DNA from: Burkholderiales bacterium
GTDB taxonomy: Bacteria > Pseudomonadota > Gammaproteobacteria > Burkholderiales > Casimicrobiaceae
NCBI GenBank assembly: GCA_031275075.1
Contig: JAISPI010000041.1
Location: forward strand, 1 to 8,985
Direction of reading: 5' to 3'
Length of the DNA: 8,985 nt
Positions 1 to 7,249 of this stretch are shown piece after piece. Within the stretch, counting starts at the first letter, position 1, and every line of letters starts with the position of its first letter. The notes below the pieces were generated by a model, which saw only the letters and a list, made by a program, of their open reading frames with translations, was not told the origin of the DNA and searched no databases. The position numbers and the translations under genes are program-made.

Positions 1-2196
1 CTGGCGATGGCGTACACCCCCGGCGTTGCCGCAGCATGCGACGAGATCGTGGCGCGTCCTGAAGAAGTGCGTCGGTTAACGGCGCGCGGCAATTTGATTG
101 CGGTGGTTACCAATGGGACGGCGGTGCTCGGGTTGGGCAATATTGGTCCACTGGCGGCAAAGCCGGTGATGGAAGGCAAAGCGGTTCTGTTCAAGAAATT
201 CGCTGGCGTTGATTGTTTCGACTTGGAAATTCACGAGCCGGACCCGCGGCGAATGACGGACATGATTTGCGCGCTGGAGCCGACCTTCGGTGGCATCAAC
301 CTTGAAGACATCAAGGCGCCGGAGTGTTTCTACATTGAAGAACACTGCCGTCAGCGAATGAAGATTCCGGTGTTTCACGACGATCAACACGGAACGGCGA
401 TCATCGTCGGCGCGGCGCTGACCAACGGTTTGCGCGTCGTTGACAAAAAAATCGAAGAAATCAAAATTGTTTGTTCCGGCGCGGGCGCGGCAGCGCTGTC
501 GTGTCTGAAGCTGTTGGTATTGCTCGGCGCCAAACGCGAAAACATCTGGATTTCCGACATTCACGGTGTCGTTTATGAAGGCCGTGAAGTGGAGATGGAC
601 GAGCACAAAGCGCAGTTCACGCAAAAAACCGACAAACGAAAGTTAGCGGAAATTTTGCCGGGCGCGGATGTGTTTCTTGGGCTGTCGGTCGGAGGGGTGC
701 TGAAGCAAGAGTGGCTGCCGTCGATGGCGGACAAACCGCTGGTGTTCGCGTTGGCCAACCCGGAGCCGGAAATTCGTCCGGAGCTTGTCAAGGAAGTGCG
801 TCCCGACGCGGTGATCGCGACCGGGCGTTCGGATTACCCAAACCAAGTCAACAATGTTCTGTGTTTCCCGTTTCTCTTTCGTGGCGCGCTTGATGTTGGC
901 GCCACCCAGATCAACGACGCAATGAAAATAGCCTGTGTCCGCGCCATTGCCGATTTGGCGATGGACGAGCAATCCGAAATCGTGGCGGCGGCGTACAACA
1001 CCAACGATTTGCGTTTCGGTGCGGAATACCTGATCCCAAAACCGTTCGACCCGCGGTTGATTCTAAAAATTGCGCCGGCAGTGGCGAAAGCGGCGATGGA
1101 TTCGGGCGTGGCGACACAGCCGATCGAAAATTTTGAGGCGTATCACCAACAACTTCGGCAATTCGTCTATCACTCCGGTTTTCTGATGAAACCGGTGTTC
1201 GAGGCGGCCAAGGCGGCACCCAAACGCATTGTGCTGGCCGAGGGCGAAGACCCACGGATGTTGCGGGCGGTACAGATTTTGCGCGATGAAAAAATCGCCG
1301 AACTGACCTTGATTGGTCGCCCGCAAATGATTGAACAAAAGATTGCGCGTCTGGGCCTGCGTCTCAAACCAGGGCGAGATTTTGAAATCATCAACCCCGA
1401 ACGTTATGATCGTTATCAGGAATATTGTGCGGATTACTATGCGCTGACACAGCGCAAAGGTGTATCGTTTGACTACGCGAGGCTGGAGGCAAGACGGCGG
1501 CCAACACTGATCGGCGCGATGACGGTTCGCCGTGGCGAAGCCGATGGAATGGTCTGCGGACTGGTCACCACCTATGCGTTGAACTTGTATTACATCGACC
1601 AGATCATCGGGCGGCGCCCCGGCGCCGAAACCTACGCGGCAATGAACGGATTGATGTTGCCGGGTCAGACATTGTTCATCACCGATACGTACATCAACCC
1701 TGATCCGACGCCGGAACAGCTGGCGGAAATCACGTTGATGGCCGCGCGCGAAATGCGGCGCTTCGGTTTGGAGCCGAAAGTGGCGCTGCTGTCGCATTCG
1801 AGTTTTGGCACCAGCGATTTGCCATCTGCTCGAAAAATGCGCGACACGCTGCCGCTGATTCAGGCGTTGGACCCATCGCTGGAAGTCGAAGGAGAAATTC
1901 AAGGTGATTCGGCGCTCAGCGAAACGGTGCGTATGACCGTCTTTCCGGAAGCCAAGCTGACGGGTTCGGCCAATCTTTTGGTGATGCCGTCGCTTGACGC
2001 GGCCAACATAGCGTTCAACTTGCTTAAAATTACCGGCGGCAACAACGTGACCATCGGCCCGATTCTGCTCGGTGTCAACGCGCCTATTCATATTCTGACA
2101 CCGTCAGCGACGGTGCAACGAATCGTCAACATGACGGCACTGGCAGTAGCGGAAGTGAAGCTTGAAGAAAACAGCGCGGAGAAAGCTGTACGATAA
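1..2196 (+). CDS. maeB: NADP-dependent malic enzyme, MaeB type (5' end cut off by window edge)
   Basis: Oxidatively decarboxylates malate to pyruvate with NADP+ in the cytosol, supplying NADPH and pyruvate. The reading frame is open from base 1, and the first visible residues (LAMAYTPGVA) correspond to about residue 35 of the family, so roughly 34 residues and the true start lie outside. Counting codons from base 1, the catalytic tyrosine is Y5, the probable catalytic lysine is K60 in EGKAVLFKK, and the metal-ligand region is E102-D103 (LEDIKAPECF) with D127-D128 in HDDQHGT. A nucleotide-binding GAGAAA loop is at codons 160-165, followed by ALANPEPEI. From about codon 400 the protein continues into a phosphotransacetylase-like domain ending in HILTPSATVQRIVNMTALAVAE. 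In known MaeB proteins this domain is regulatory (acetyl-CoA binding), not a working Pta. Total length matches the ~760 aa family. No frameshift was seen. The next gene begins 30 bases downstream. Confidence 0.96.
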   Translation: MAMAYTPGVAAACDEIVARPEEVRRLTARGNLIAVVTNGTAVLGLGNIGPLAAKPVMEGKAVLFKKFAGVDCFDLEIHEPDPRRMTDMICALEPTFGGINLEDIKAPECFYIEEHCRQRMKIPVFHDDQHGTAIIVGAALTNGLRVVDKKIEEIKIVCSGAGAAALSCLKLLVLLGAKRENIWISDIHGVVYEGREVEMDEHKAQFTQKTDKRKLAEILPGADVFLGLSVGGVLKQEWLPSMADKPLVFALANPEPEIRPELVKEVRPDAVIATGRSDYPNQVNNVLCFPFLFRGALDVGATQINDAMKIACVRAIADLAMDEQSEIVAAAYNTNDLRFGAEYLIPKPFDPRLILKIAPAVAKAAMDSGVATQPIENFEAYHQQLRQFVYHSGFLMKPVFEAAKAAPKRIVLAEGEDPRMLRAVQILRDEKIAELTLIGRPQMIEQKIARLGLRLKPGRDFEIINPERYDRYQEYCADYYALTQRKGVSFDYARLEARRRPTLIGAMTVRRGEADGMVCGLVTTYALNLYYIDQIIGRRPGAETYAAMNGLMLPGQTLFITDTYINPDPTPEQLAEITLMAAREMRRFGLEPKVALLSHSSFGTSDLPSARKMRDTLPLIQALDPSLEVEGEIQGDSALSETVRMTVFPEAKLTGSANLLVMPSLDAANIAFNLLKITGGNNVTIGPILLGVNAPIHILTPSATVQRIVNMTALAVAEVKLEENSAEKAVR

Positions 2197-2226
2197 ACAG
2201 AAACAGATTGGGGAGAATTTGTTGCC

Positions 2227-3120
2227 ATGATTTCTTTTGCGGTGTATTTATTTGCCGGGGTGGCGGTGCTGATGGTGATATTGGCATTGGCCTGGATCGG
2301 TCCGAGATTGTTTTCAGCACCCGGCGTCCGCGCCGGAGTAGATCGGGAAACCACCAATCTTGAGGTGTATCGAGACGAGCTGGCGCAACTGGCCGTTGAT
2401 TATCAATGCGGACGGATTTCGGCGGAGGCGCTGGAAGATGCGCGCACCGAGTTGAATCGTCGCTTGCTTGACGATACCAGCGAAGGCGATGCAAACAAGG
2501 ACAGGATGCGCATGCCGGCGCGTTCAGTCGGTATTGTCGTGATGTTGCTGGTGCCGTTGGCGGCGGCCGGGTTGTATCTGAACATCGGTAGTGCCGACGC
2601 CTTGAAAATTGTCTCCAATGATGAAATCAATTTTTACCAACAACTGCAGGAACGTTTGCGGAGCCATCCGAACGATGCGCGCGCTTGGGTGATCCTGGGT
2701 CGCTATGAAATGGAAAGGAACCGTTTCAGGGAAGCGGAAAAAGCGTTTGAATCAGGGATAGAAGCATCGCCGAAAGTGGCGAACGACGCGAACGTGTTGT
2801 GTGATTTGGCCGAAGCCATCGGGATGGCGCAGGGAGGGACATTCGAAGGCCGACCGCGCGAGCTGGTCGAAAAGGCGTTGACATTGGCTCCCGACAACGC
2901 GCGAGTGCTCGAAATGGCGGGAGGCGCGGCGTACGAAGCGCGCGATTACGCCAGTGCGATCGGCTATTGGAAGGCGCTGCTTGCACAGATTCCAGAAGAC
3001 TCGCAAGCGTATCGGCAACTCGATGCGGCGATCACTTATATTGAGACAGAAGCAAGGGTAGCGCAGTCCGCAGCGGAGATGACGTCCGCTAATGCCGCAC
3101 TTGGAAACCAAACACCATGA
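2227..3120 (+). CDS. ccmI: CcmI-like cytochrome c biogenesis protein (membrane anchor plus TPR domain)
   Basis: A 297-aa protein with the CcmI/CycH layout. TM helix 1 is at about residues 4-24. It is followed by the family's charged segment NLEVYRDELAQL...GRISAEALEDARTELNRRLLDD (44-83). TM helix 2 is at about 101-120. A periplasmic TPR region follows (about 135-285), with clear repeats at ARAWVILGRYEMERNRFREA and ARVLEMAGGAAYEARDYASA. In characterised systems CcmI holds apocytochrome c and delivers it to the CcmF/CcmH heme-ligation complex. The ATG is preceded by GGGGAGAA at 2211-2218, 8 bases upstream, which supports this start. No other ccm gene is in the window, so this copy is separated from the usual ccmABCDEFGH cluster, at least on this side. 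It lies 30 bases after maeB and 44 before hemG. The anchor segment supports CcmI over a generic TPR protein; exact partners are inferred. Confidence 0.85.
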   Translation: MISFAVYLFAGVAVLMVILALAWIGPRLFSAPGVRAGVDRETTNLEVYRDELAQLAVDYQCGRISAEALEDARTELNRRLLDDTSEGDANKDRMRMPARSVGIVVMLLVPLAAAGLYLNIGSADALKIVSNDEINFYQQLQERLRSHPNDARAWVILGRYEMERNRFREAEKAFESGIEASPKVANDANVLCDLAEAIGMAQGGTFEGRPRELVEKALTLAPDNARVLEMAGGAAYEARDYASAIGYWKALLAQIPEDSQAYRQLDAAITYIETEARVAQSAAEMTSANAALGNQTP

Positions 3121-3154
3121 ATACGCCGCTTGTCGGCGCAAAAGCGTGACACTC

Positions 3155-3160
3155 AGAGGA
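3155..3160 (+). promoter_or_regulatory. Shine-Dalgarno sequence for hemG
   Basis: AGAGGA lies 4 bases before the ATG at 3165 and 7 bases before a second in-frame ATG at 3168. The usual spacing favours initiation at the second ATG, so the protein may be 480 rather than 481 residues. Both codons are tandem, so the difference is one methionine. Confidence 0.6.
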
Positions 3161-3164
3161 CGCG

Positions 3165-4610
3165 ATGATGAGCGAAACGACGACGAAAGTGACCGACGAT
3201 GTGATCGTTGTCGGCGCCGGCGCTTCTGGTTTGGTGGCAGCGTATCGGCTGGCTAAAAAAGGGCACCGTGTCCGCGTGCTGGAGGCGGCGCCGCGTACCG
3301 GCGGTGTTATTGCCTCAGCCCGTTGCGACGGAATGTTGTGGGAGTCGGGGCCGAACAGCGGGATGGACACAACACCGCTGATCAACGAATTGCTGGACTC
3401 GCTTGGAATTCGTGAACAACGTGCTGACGCGCGTAAAATCGCTGACCGCCGCTTTATTGTGCGCGGCGGACAATTGATTCCACTGCCGATGTCGGGGCCG
3501 GCTTTTTTTTCGACCCCGTTGTTTTCAGCCGGAACCAAACTTGGTTTGCTGCGCGAGCCGTTCATCGCGCGTTCATCGGCTGAAGCCGACGAAAGCGTCG
3601 CAGCGTTTGTTCGGCGACGGCTGGGGACAGAATTTCTCGATTATGCGATTGAACCGTTCGTTGCCGGAATTTTCGCTGGCGATCCTGAGCAGTTGTCGGT
3701 GCAGGCGGCGTTTCCGAAACTGTTTGCGCTCGAACAACGTTACGGCGGGCTGATCCGCGGGTTGATTCTCGGCGCGCGTGAACGCAAACGACAACGAGAA
3801 AAATCAAAAAACAGCGCCAAAAGTTTTTCATTCAACGACGGCATGCAAGTGCTGACCGACGCACTGGCGCGTGGATTAACCGCTGCGAACGGTGTCATCG
3901 AAACCGGCGTCCGGGTGACGAGCATCGCTTGCGAGGCAGAAGGTTGCTGGACAGTATGCGGCATTCGCAGTGAAGATCAAAACGGTGAGGCAGTGTATCG
4001 TGCCGGTAGCGTGGTGTTTGCTACGCCTGCCGATGCTACGGCGACGCTGCTGGCGTCGTTGAAAATGCCGTGGGTCGATGACGCAGTGCAAGCATTGCGT
4101 GATATTCCTTATGCGCCGGTGTCGATCATCATCAGCGCCTGGCGGCGTGAGGCGGTGATGCATTCGCTGGACGGTTTCGGCTTTCTTGTGCCGCGCAAGG
4201 AAAACAAGCGCATTCTGGGAACGCTGTTTTCGAGCAGCATGTTCGATCACCGCGCCGACGAAACACATGCGGTGCTGACCACATTCATTGGCGGAATGCG
4301 TCAACCCGAACTGCCGGGGCGTGGTGATGACGTTTTGCAGGAAATGGCCGAAAACGATTTGGCGTCGCTAATTGGCGTGAAAGGAACGCCATTGTGGACA
4401 AAGGTTAGCCGTCATCCGCGGGCAATTCCGCAATACACTTTCGGACATCTTGATCGCGTGCGTCGTGTTGAGACCGTTCAAAAGCATGCGCCGGGACTTT
4501 TCTTCTGCGCCAACTGGCGTGGAGGTATTTCGATCAGCGACTGTATCAAGAACGGACATCTGGTCGCCGACGAAACGGATGCTTTTATTGCATCACGCCG
4601 AATGTTGTGA
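3165..4610 (+). CDS. hemG: Oxygen-dependent protoporphyrinogen oxidase (HemY type)
   Basis: An FAD enzyme that oxidises protoporphyrinogen IX to protoporphyrin IX, the penultimate step of heme synthesis before ferrochelatase. It is usually membrane-associated on the cytoplasmic side. The 481-aa length fits the HemY-type family (about 450-500 aa) and not the short flavodoxin-like HemG of E. coli; the symbol follows common usage for the flavoprotein, and hemY is a synonym. The N-terminus has the dinucleotide-binding motif VVGAGASGLVAAYRLAKKG (GxGxxG at 17-22) with the ribose-binding acid E40 in VRVLEAAPRTGGVI. The substrate-side motif ESGPNSGMDT and the C-terminal FAD motif FFCANWRGGISISDCIKNG are characteristic of this family rather than of general amine oxidases. 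It follows the ccmI-like gene by 44 bases. The last six codons before the stop lie within a long inverted repeat. The start may be 3165 or 3168. Confidence 0.92.
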   Translation: MMSETTTKVTDDVIVVGAGASGLVAAYRLAKKGHRVRVLEAAPRTGGVIASARCDGMLWESGPNSGMDTTPLINELLDSLGIREQRADARKIADRRFIVRGGQLIPLPMSGPAFFSTPLFSAGTKLGLLREPFIARSSAEADESVAAFVRRRLGTEFLDYAIEPFVAGIFAGDPEQLSVQAAFPKLFALEQRYGGLIRGLILGARERKRQREKSKNSAKSFSFNDGMQVLTDALARGLTAANGVIETGVRVTSIACEAEGCWTVCGIRSEDQNGEAVYRAGSVVFATPADATATLLASLKMPWVDDAVQALRDIPYAPVSIIISAWRREAVMHSLDGFGFLVPRKENKRILGTLFSSSMFDHRADETHAVLTTFIGGMRQPELPGRGDDVLQEMAENDLASLIGVKGTPLWTKVSRHPRAIPQYTFGHLDRVRRVETVQKHAPGLFFCANWRGGISISDCIKNGHLVADETDAFIASRRML

Positions 4611-4629
4611 TTCCGGCGTGATGCAATAA
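4585..4629. repeat. Perfect 16-bp inverted repeat across the hemG stop codon; candidate terminator or mRNA 3' hairpin
   Basis: The left arm TTATTGCATCACGCCG (4585-4600) is exactly complementary to the right arm CGGCGTGATGCAATAA (4614-4629), separated by 13 bases. The stem can extend inward by AAT (4601-4603) pairing with ATT (4610-4612), with C4613 bulged out, leaving a 6-base loop. The hemG stop TGA (4608-4610) sits at the loop edge. No T-run follows on the + strand (the next bases are TCCTCTTCGC), so this is not a classical intrinsic terminator. It could end or protect the maeB-ccmI-hemG message, separating it from aroP. A protein-binding palindrome upstream of aroP is an alternative. Confidence 0.85.
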
Positions 4630-4724
4630 TCCTCTTCGCATCGCTGGTTCGATCTATTTGTTGCGTCTTTGTGCTTGGCAAGCGAATTGTCTTGCTGTAG
4701 TGTGTGCGTGAAAACCCGTTCTAT

Positions 4725-4730
4725 AGAGGA
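4725..4730 (+). promoter_or_regulatory. Shine-Dalgarno sequence that sets the aroP start at 4737
   Basis: AGAGGA lies 6 bases before the ATG at 4737. An in-frame GTG at 4704 would add 11 residues, but it has no purine-rich site before it and would place this motif inside the coding region. The residues after the ATG also match where AroP-family proteins begin. Confidence 0.8.
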
Positions 4731-4736
4731 AACTTG

Positions 4737-6203
4737 ATGGAATCAGGCCATTACGGACAGTTGCAGCGGGGATTAAAAAATCGGCACATTCAATTGATTG
4801 CGCTGGGCGGCGCAATCGGTACTGGCTTGTTCCTTGGGTCGGCTGGCGTGATGAAAACTGCCGGCCCATCGATGGTGTTGGGGTATGCGATTGGCGGACT
4901 CATCGCTTTTCTGATCATGCGACAGTTGGGCGAAATGATCGTGCATGAACCGGTTGCCGGATCATTCAGCCATTTCGCGTACAAATACTGGGGCGACTTC
5001 GCCGGTTTCTTTTCCGGCTGGAATTACTGGGCGCTCTACGTGCTGGTAAGTATGGCCGAGTTAACGGCCGTCGCCATCTTCGTGCAATTCTGGTGGCCCG
5101 ATATCCCGCCTTGGGTGTCGGTGGCAGCATTCTTTCTGTTGATCAACGCGATCAATCTTGCCAATGTACGTTTGTACGGCGAAATGGAATTCTGGTTTGC
5201 GATCATCAAAGTTGTGGCGGTGATCAGCATGATTCTGCTCGGTGGTTATTTGTTATTGACCAACACCGGCGGTGAACAAGCAAGTATCAGCAACCTGTGG
5301 GCGCATGGCGGTTTCTTTCCGATGGGACTTTCCGGCTTGCTGATGGCGATGGCCATCATCATGTTCTCGTTCGGCGGACTGGAACTCGTCGGTATCGCGG
5401 CGGCAGAAACGAGTGAGCCATCGAAAACCATTCCGCGTGCCATCAATCAGGTGCTTTACCGGATTCTGATCTTCTACATTGGCGCGCTAACCGTATTGTT
5501 GGCGCTGTATCCGTGGAATACACTGGTCGAAATCATCGGTCAGGGTGGGCACGATTACAGCAACAGTCCATTTGTATTGATTTTTTCGCAAATCGGCATT
5601 CCGAGCGCCGCGCACATTCTGAACTTCGTGGTCCTGACGGCGGCGCTGTCGGTGTACAACAGTTGCGTCTATTGCAACAGCCGAATGCTTTACGGTTTGG
5701 CGTTGCAAGGTAATGGGCCAAAAGTGTTGATGAAAGTTGACAGACGCGGCGTACCGATTGTGGCGCTGTTTCTGTCGTCGGCAGCAACACTCATCTGCGT
5801 AGCGATTAACTATCTGGCTCCGAAAGAAGCGATGGTCATCCTGATGTCGCTGGTTGTTGCGGCGCTGGTGATTAACTGGGCGATGATCAGTCTGGCACAT
5901 CTCAAGTTTCGCGCCGCTCAGGAACGCGCCGGAGTTGCAACCGCATTTAAAGCCTTCTGGTATCCGTTCGGCAATTACTTATGCATTGCCTTCGTTGTTT
6001 TTATCCTCGTTATTATCATGCTGATGCCAGGCATGGCGCCGTATCAGAAAATTGCCGCTGGCGAGGTCGGAACAGGACTTCTGATGCTGGTTCAAAACAT
6101 CAGCATGTCCGTCATCGCCATTCCGTTTTGGGTACTGCTTCTGTGGATGGGATTCCAATATAAGCGCAAAGTGGCGCAGCAGAAGCAGAGTACGCGAATG
6201 TAA
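4737..6203 (+). CDS. aroP: Aromatic amino acid permease, AroP-like (APC superfamily)
   Basis: A 488-aa inner-membrane transporter of the amino acid transporter (AAT) family, expected to import amino acids by proton symport. It begins QLQRGLKNRHIQLIALGGAIGTGLFLGSA, with the substrate-binding glycine-rich loop of TM1 at residues 25-30. It carries MRQLGEMIVHEPVAGSFSHFAYKYWG, the TM6-region motif MFSFGGLELVGIAAAE, and LSVYNSCVYCNSRMLYGLA. As recalled, these stretches are close to E. coli AroP/PheP, so an aromatic substrate (Phe, Tyr, Trp) is the best guess; general specificity cannot be fixed by eye. About twelve hydrophobic segments are present, as expected. The 126 bases upstream hold the hemG hairpin and then no strong promoter; TTGGCA (4675-4680) with TAGTGT (4698-4703) at 17-base spacing is a weak candidate. 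No biosynthetic neighbour supports the substrate. Confidence 0.85.
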   Translation: MESGHYGQLQRGLKNRHIQLIALGGAIGTGLFLGSAGVMKTAGPSMVLGYAIGGLIAFLIMRQLGEMIVHEPVAGSFSHFAYKYWGDFAGFFSGWNYWALYVLVSMAELTAVAIFVQFWWPDIPPWVSVAAFFLLINAINLANVRLYGEMEFWFAIIKVVAVISMILLGGYLLLTNTGGEQASISNLWAHGGFFPMGLSGLLMAMAIIMFSFGGLELVGIAAAETSEPSKTIPRAINQVLYRILIFYIGALTVLLALYPWNTLVEIIGQGGHDYSNSPFVLIFSQIGIPSAAHILNFVVLTAALSVYNSCVYCNSRMLYGLALQGNGPKVLMKVDRRGVPIVALFLSSAATLICVAINYLAPKEAMVILMSLVVAALVINWAMISLAHLKFRAAQERAGVATAFKAFWYPFGNYLCIAFVVFILVIIMLMPGMAPYQKIAAGEVGTGLLMLVQNISMSVIAIPFWVLLLWMGFQYKRKVAQQKQSTRM

Positions 6204-6237
6204 CCGCGCTTTGTTTTTCGAAAAACACCCTAGCGGT
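6203..6237. terminator. Possible two-way terminator between convergent aroP and deacetylase genes
   Basis: The short junction contains the palindrome TGTTTTTCGAAAAACA (6212-6227), flanked by a complementary pair ACCGC (6203-6207) and GCGGT (6233-6237). The inner stem is A/T only, the two stems are separated by unpaired bases, and no T-run follows on either strand, so termination efficiency is doubtful. Position between two converging genes is the main support. Confidence 0.3.
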
Positions 6238-7195
6238 CTTGGCTTTTAAACCGATAATACTCTTCCAGCGTTGCGCCCCGGCAGCGCGTTGCCAACCATG
6301 AAAAAAGCGTCTCAAGATCAGCGTAAAGTTTTTCGATGTGTTCTGTGGTTTGGAATGTTGGGCTGCCGCCCGGCATGAATTCCGACGAATGCAGCATGAA
6401 CTCGATGTAATCGGCGTCGGGTTCGGCAAGTACACGCGCAGCCAGCGTTTGCATCGCGACGACGTTATCGCTGCGTGGCCGCAACCAAGTGACTGATGGT
6501 ACGTTTGATTTGCCGCGGCAGCGAGCAAAGAAATTTTTGGCGGCATTGGTCAACGCACCGTATTTGAGCCGCGTGGTCATCGGCACTTCCAGCAGCGTTG
6601 AATCACCGGCGCGTTCGATATGATCGAGATCGAGAAAATAGGCTTGCCGGGGGAAGGCGCGATAATCGGTGCCGCCTTGACCGGCGGGATCACCCTTTGT
6701 GGCGCGCCAGGAAATCTCCGGCGTGACCGAGCAATCGCTGTGGTAATGACATTCGGCGAGCAGCTTCGCATAACGCGCATTGAATGCCCAACGTCCGGCG
6801 CGGTGGCTGACCATCGGCGTTTGGAAAACGTCTTCGAGTAAGCGATGGGTAACGAGAAATTTTTCGCGCATCACCGCTTCGGGGTATTCGATCAGATAAG
6901 GTTGGCGGCGGTTGTCGTCGTCCGTTAGTGGCGTGAGCGGCGGATTGTTCCAAGCATGAACGTGTGTGCCAATTTCGCCGGTTCCCTTGCGCAAAACGTC
7001 ACGGCCAAAGACCTGAAACACCGGATCGTTCGCCATCTCAAAATTGGTCAGGTACACCGGCTTGAACGCAAAACGCTCACACAGTGTCTGGAAACGCTGC
7101 AAATAGCGAGCGTTTTCGGTGGTGATGTCACGACGATGCACCCACAGATTGTCGCCTTCGGTGTCGATGGTGATGATGAAAAACGGCGGGCGCAT
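6230..7195 (-). CDS. NodB-like polysaccharide deacetylase family protein, likely envelope polysaccharide-related
   Basis: A 321-aa protein reading leftward. It resembles the deacetylase-like proteins found in LPS/O-antigen gene clusters (WalW-like). From the chosen ATG, strand 1 is FFIITIDTEGDN, with the presumed catalytic acid D11. GEIGTHVHAWNNPP follows, with candidate metal ligands H78 and H80. Then come SHRAGRWAF (131-138), matching the arginine motif of NodB folds, and the C-terminal MLHSSEFMPGGSP (H269), matching the LxH motif. These deviate from classical TFDDG and H(S/T)xxH, so metal use and substrate are uncertain; removal of acetyl from an envelope sugar is the inferred role. There is no signal peptide, so the protein is probably cytoplasmic. 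The frame stays open for 76 codons upstream, but that stretch lies inside the divergent gene, and the ATG at 7195 sits just before the conserved strand. No good ribosome-binding site precedes it. It is divergent from the heptosyltransferase gene. Confidence 0.8.
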   Translation of the reverse strand: MRPPFFIITIDTEGDNLWVHRRDITTENARYLQRFQTLCERFAFKPVYLTNFEMANDPVFQVFGRDVLRKGTGEIGTHVHAWNNPPLTPLTDDDNRRQPYLIEYPEAVMREKFLVTHRLLEDVFQTPMVSHRAGRWAFNARYAKLLAECHYHSDCSVTPEISWRATKGDPAGQGGTDYRAFPRQAYFLDLDHIERAGDSTLLEVPMTTRLKYGALTNAAKNFFARCRGKSNVPSVTWLRPRSDNVVAMQTLAARVLAEPDADYIEFMLHSSEFMPGGSPTFQTTEHIEKLYADLETLFSWLATRCRGATLEEYYRFKSQDR

Positions 7196-7249
7196 GAACG
7201 CTGGAAATCGATTTACAATACTCCGATTGTATAGGAAACCACGGTCGCC
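7196..7249. promoter_or_regulatory. 54-base divergent intergenic region
   Basis: This is the only space for promoters of both the deacetylase gene (left) and the heptosyltransferase gene (right). On the minus strand TATACAAT (7232-7225) resembles a -10 box, but no acceptable -35 lies at 16-19 bases. AGGAAA (7233-7238) on the plus strand is the likely ribosome-binding site for the rightward gene, 11 bases from its ATG, slightly long. Any promoter must overlap the opposite coding region. Confidence 0.35.

Noticed and set aside
76..624. A 182-codon minus-strand open frame opposite the start of maeB
   Set aside because: It is antisense to the malic enzyme catalytic domain, with low-complexity Arg/Gln/His composition and no family features.
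1611..1626. GGCGCC-containing short inverted repeat in maeB
   Set aside because: It is a short G/C palindrome explained by Arg-Arg-Pro-Gly-Ala codons inside a conserved coding region.
1063..2091. A 342-codon open frame on the minus strand
   Set aside because: It lies entirely antisense to the conserved phosphotransacetylase-like domain of maeB, and its translation is rich in Arg, Gln and His with no recognisable motif, as expected from mirror-frame codon bias.
4704..4736. GTG start adding 11 residues to the permease
   Set aside because: A strong AGAGGA site lies inside this stretch at the right distance from the ATG at 4737, and the family N-terminus matches the shorter form.
7212..7235. 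TTTACA and TATAGG as a rightward promoter for the heptosyltransferase gene
   Set aside because: The spacer is only 12 bases, and a start from this -10 would leave the AGGAAA ribosome-binding site out of the message.
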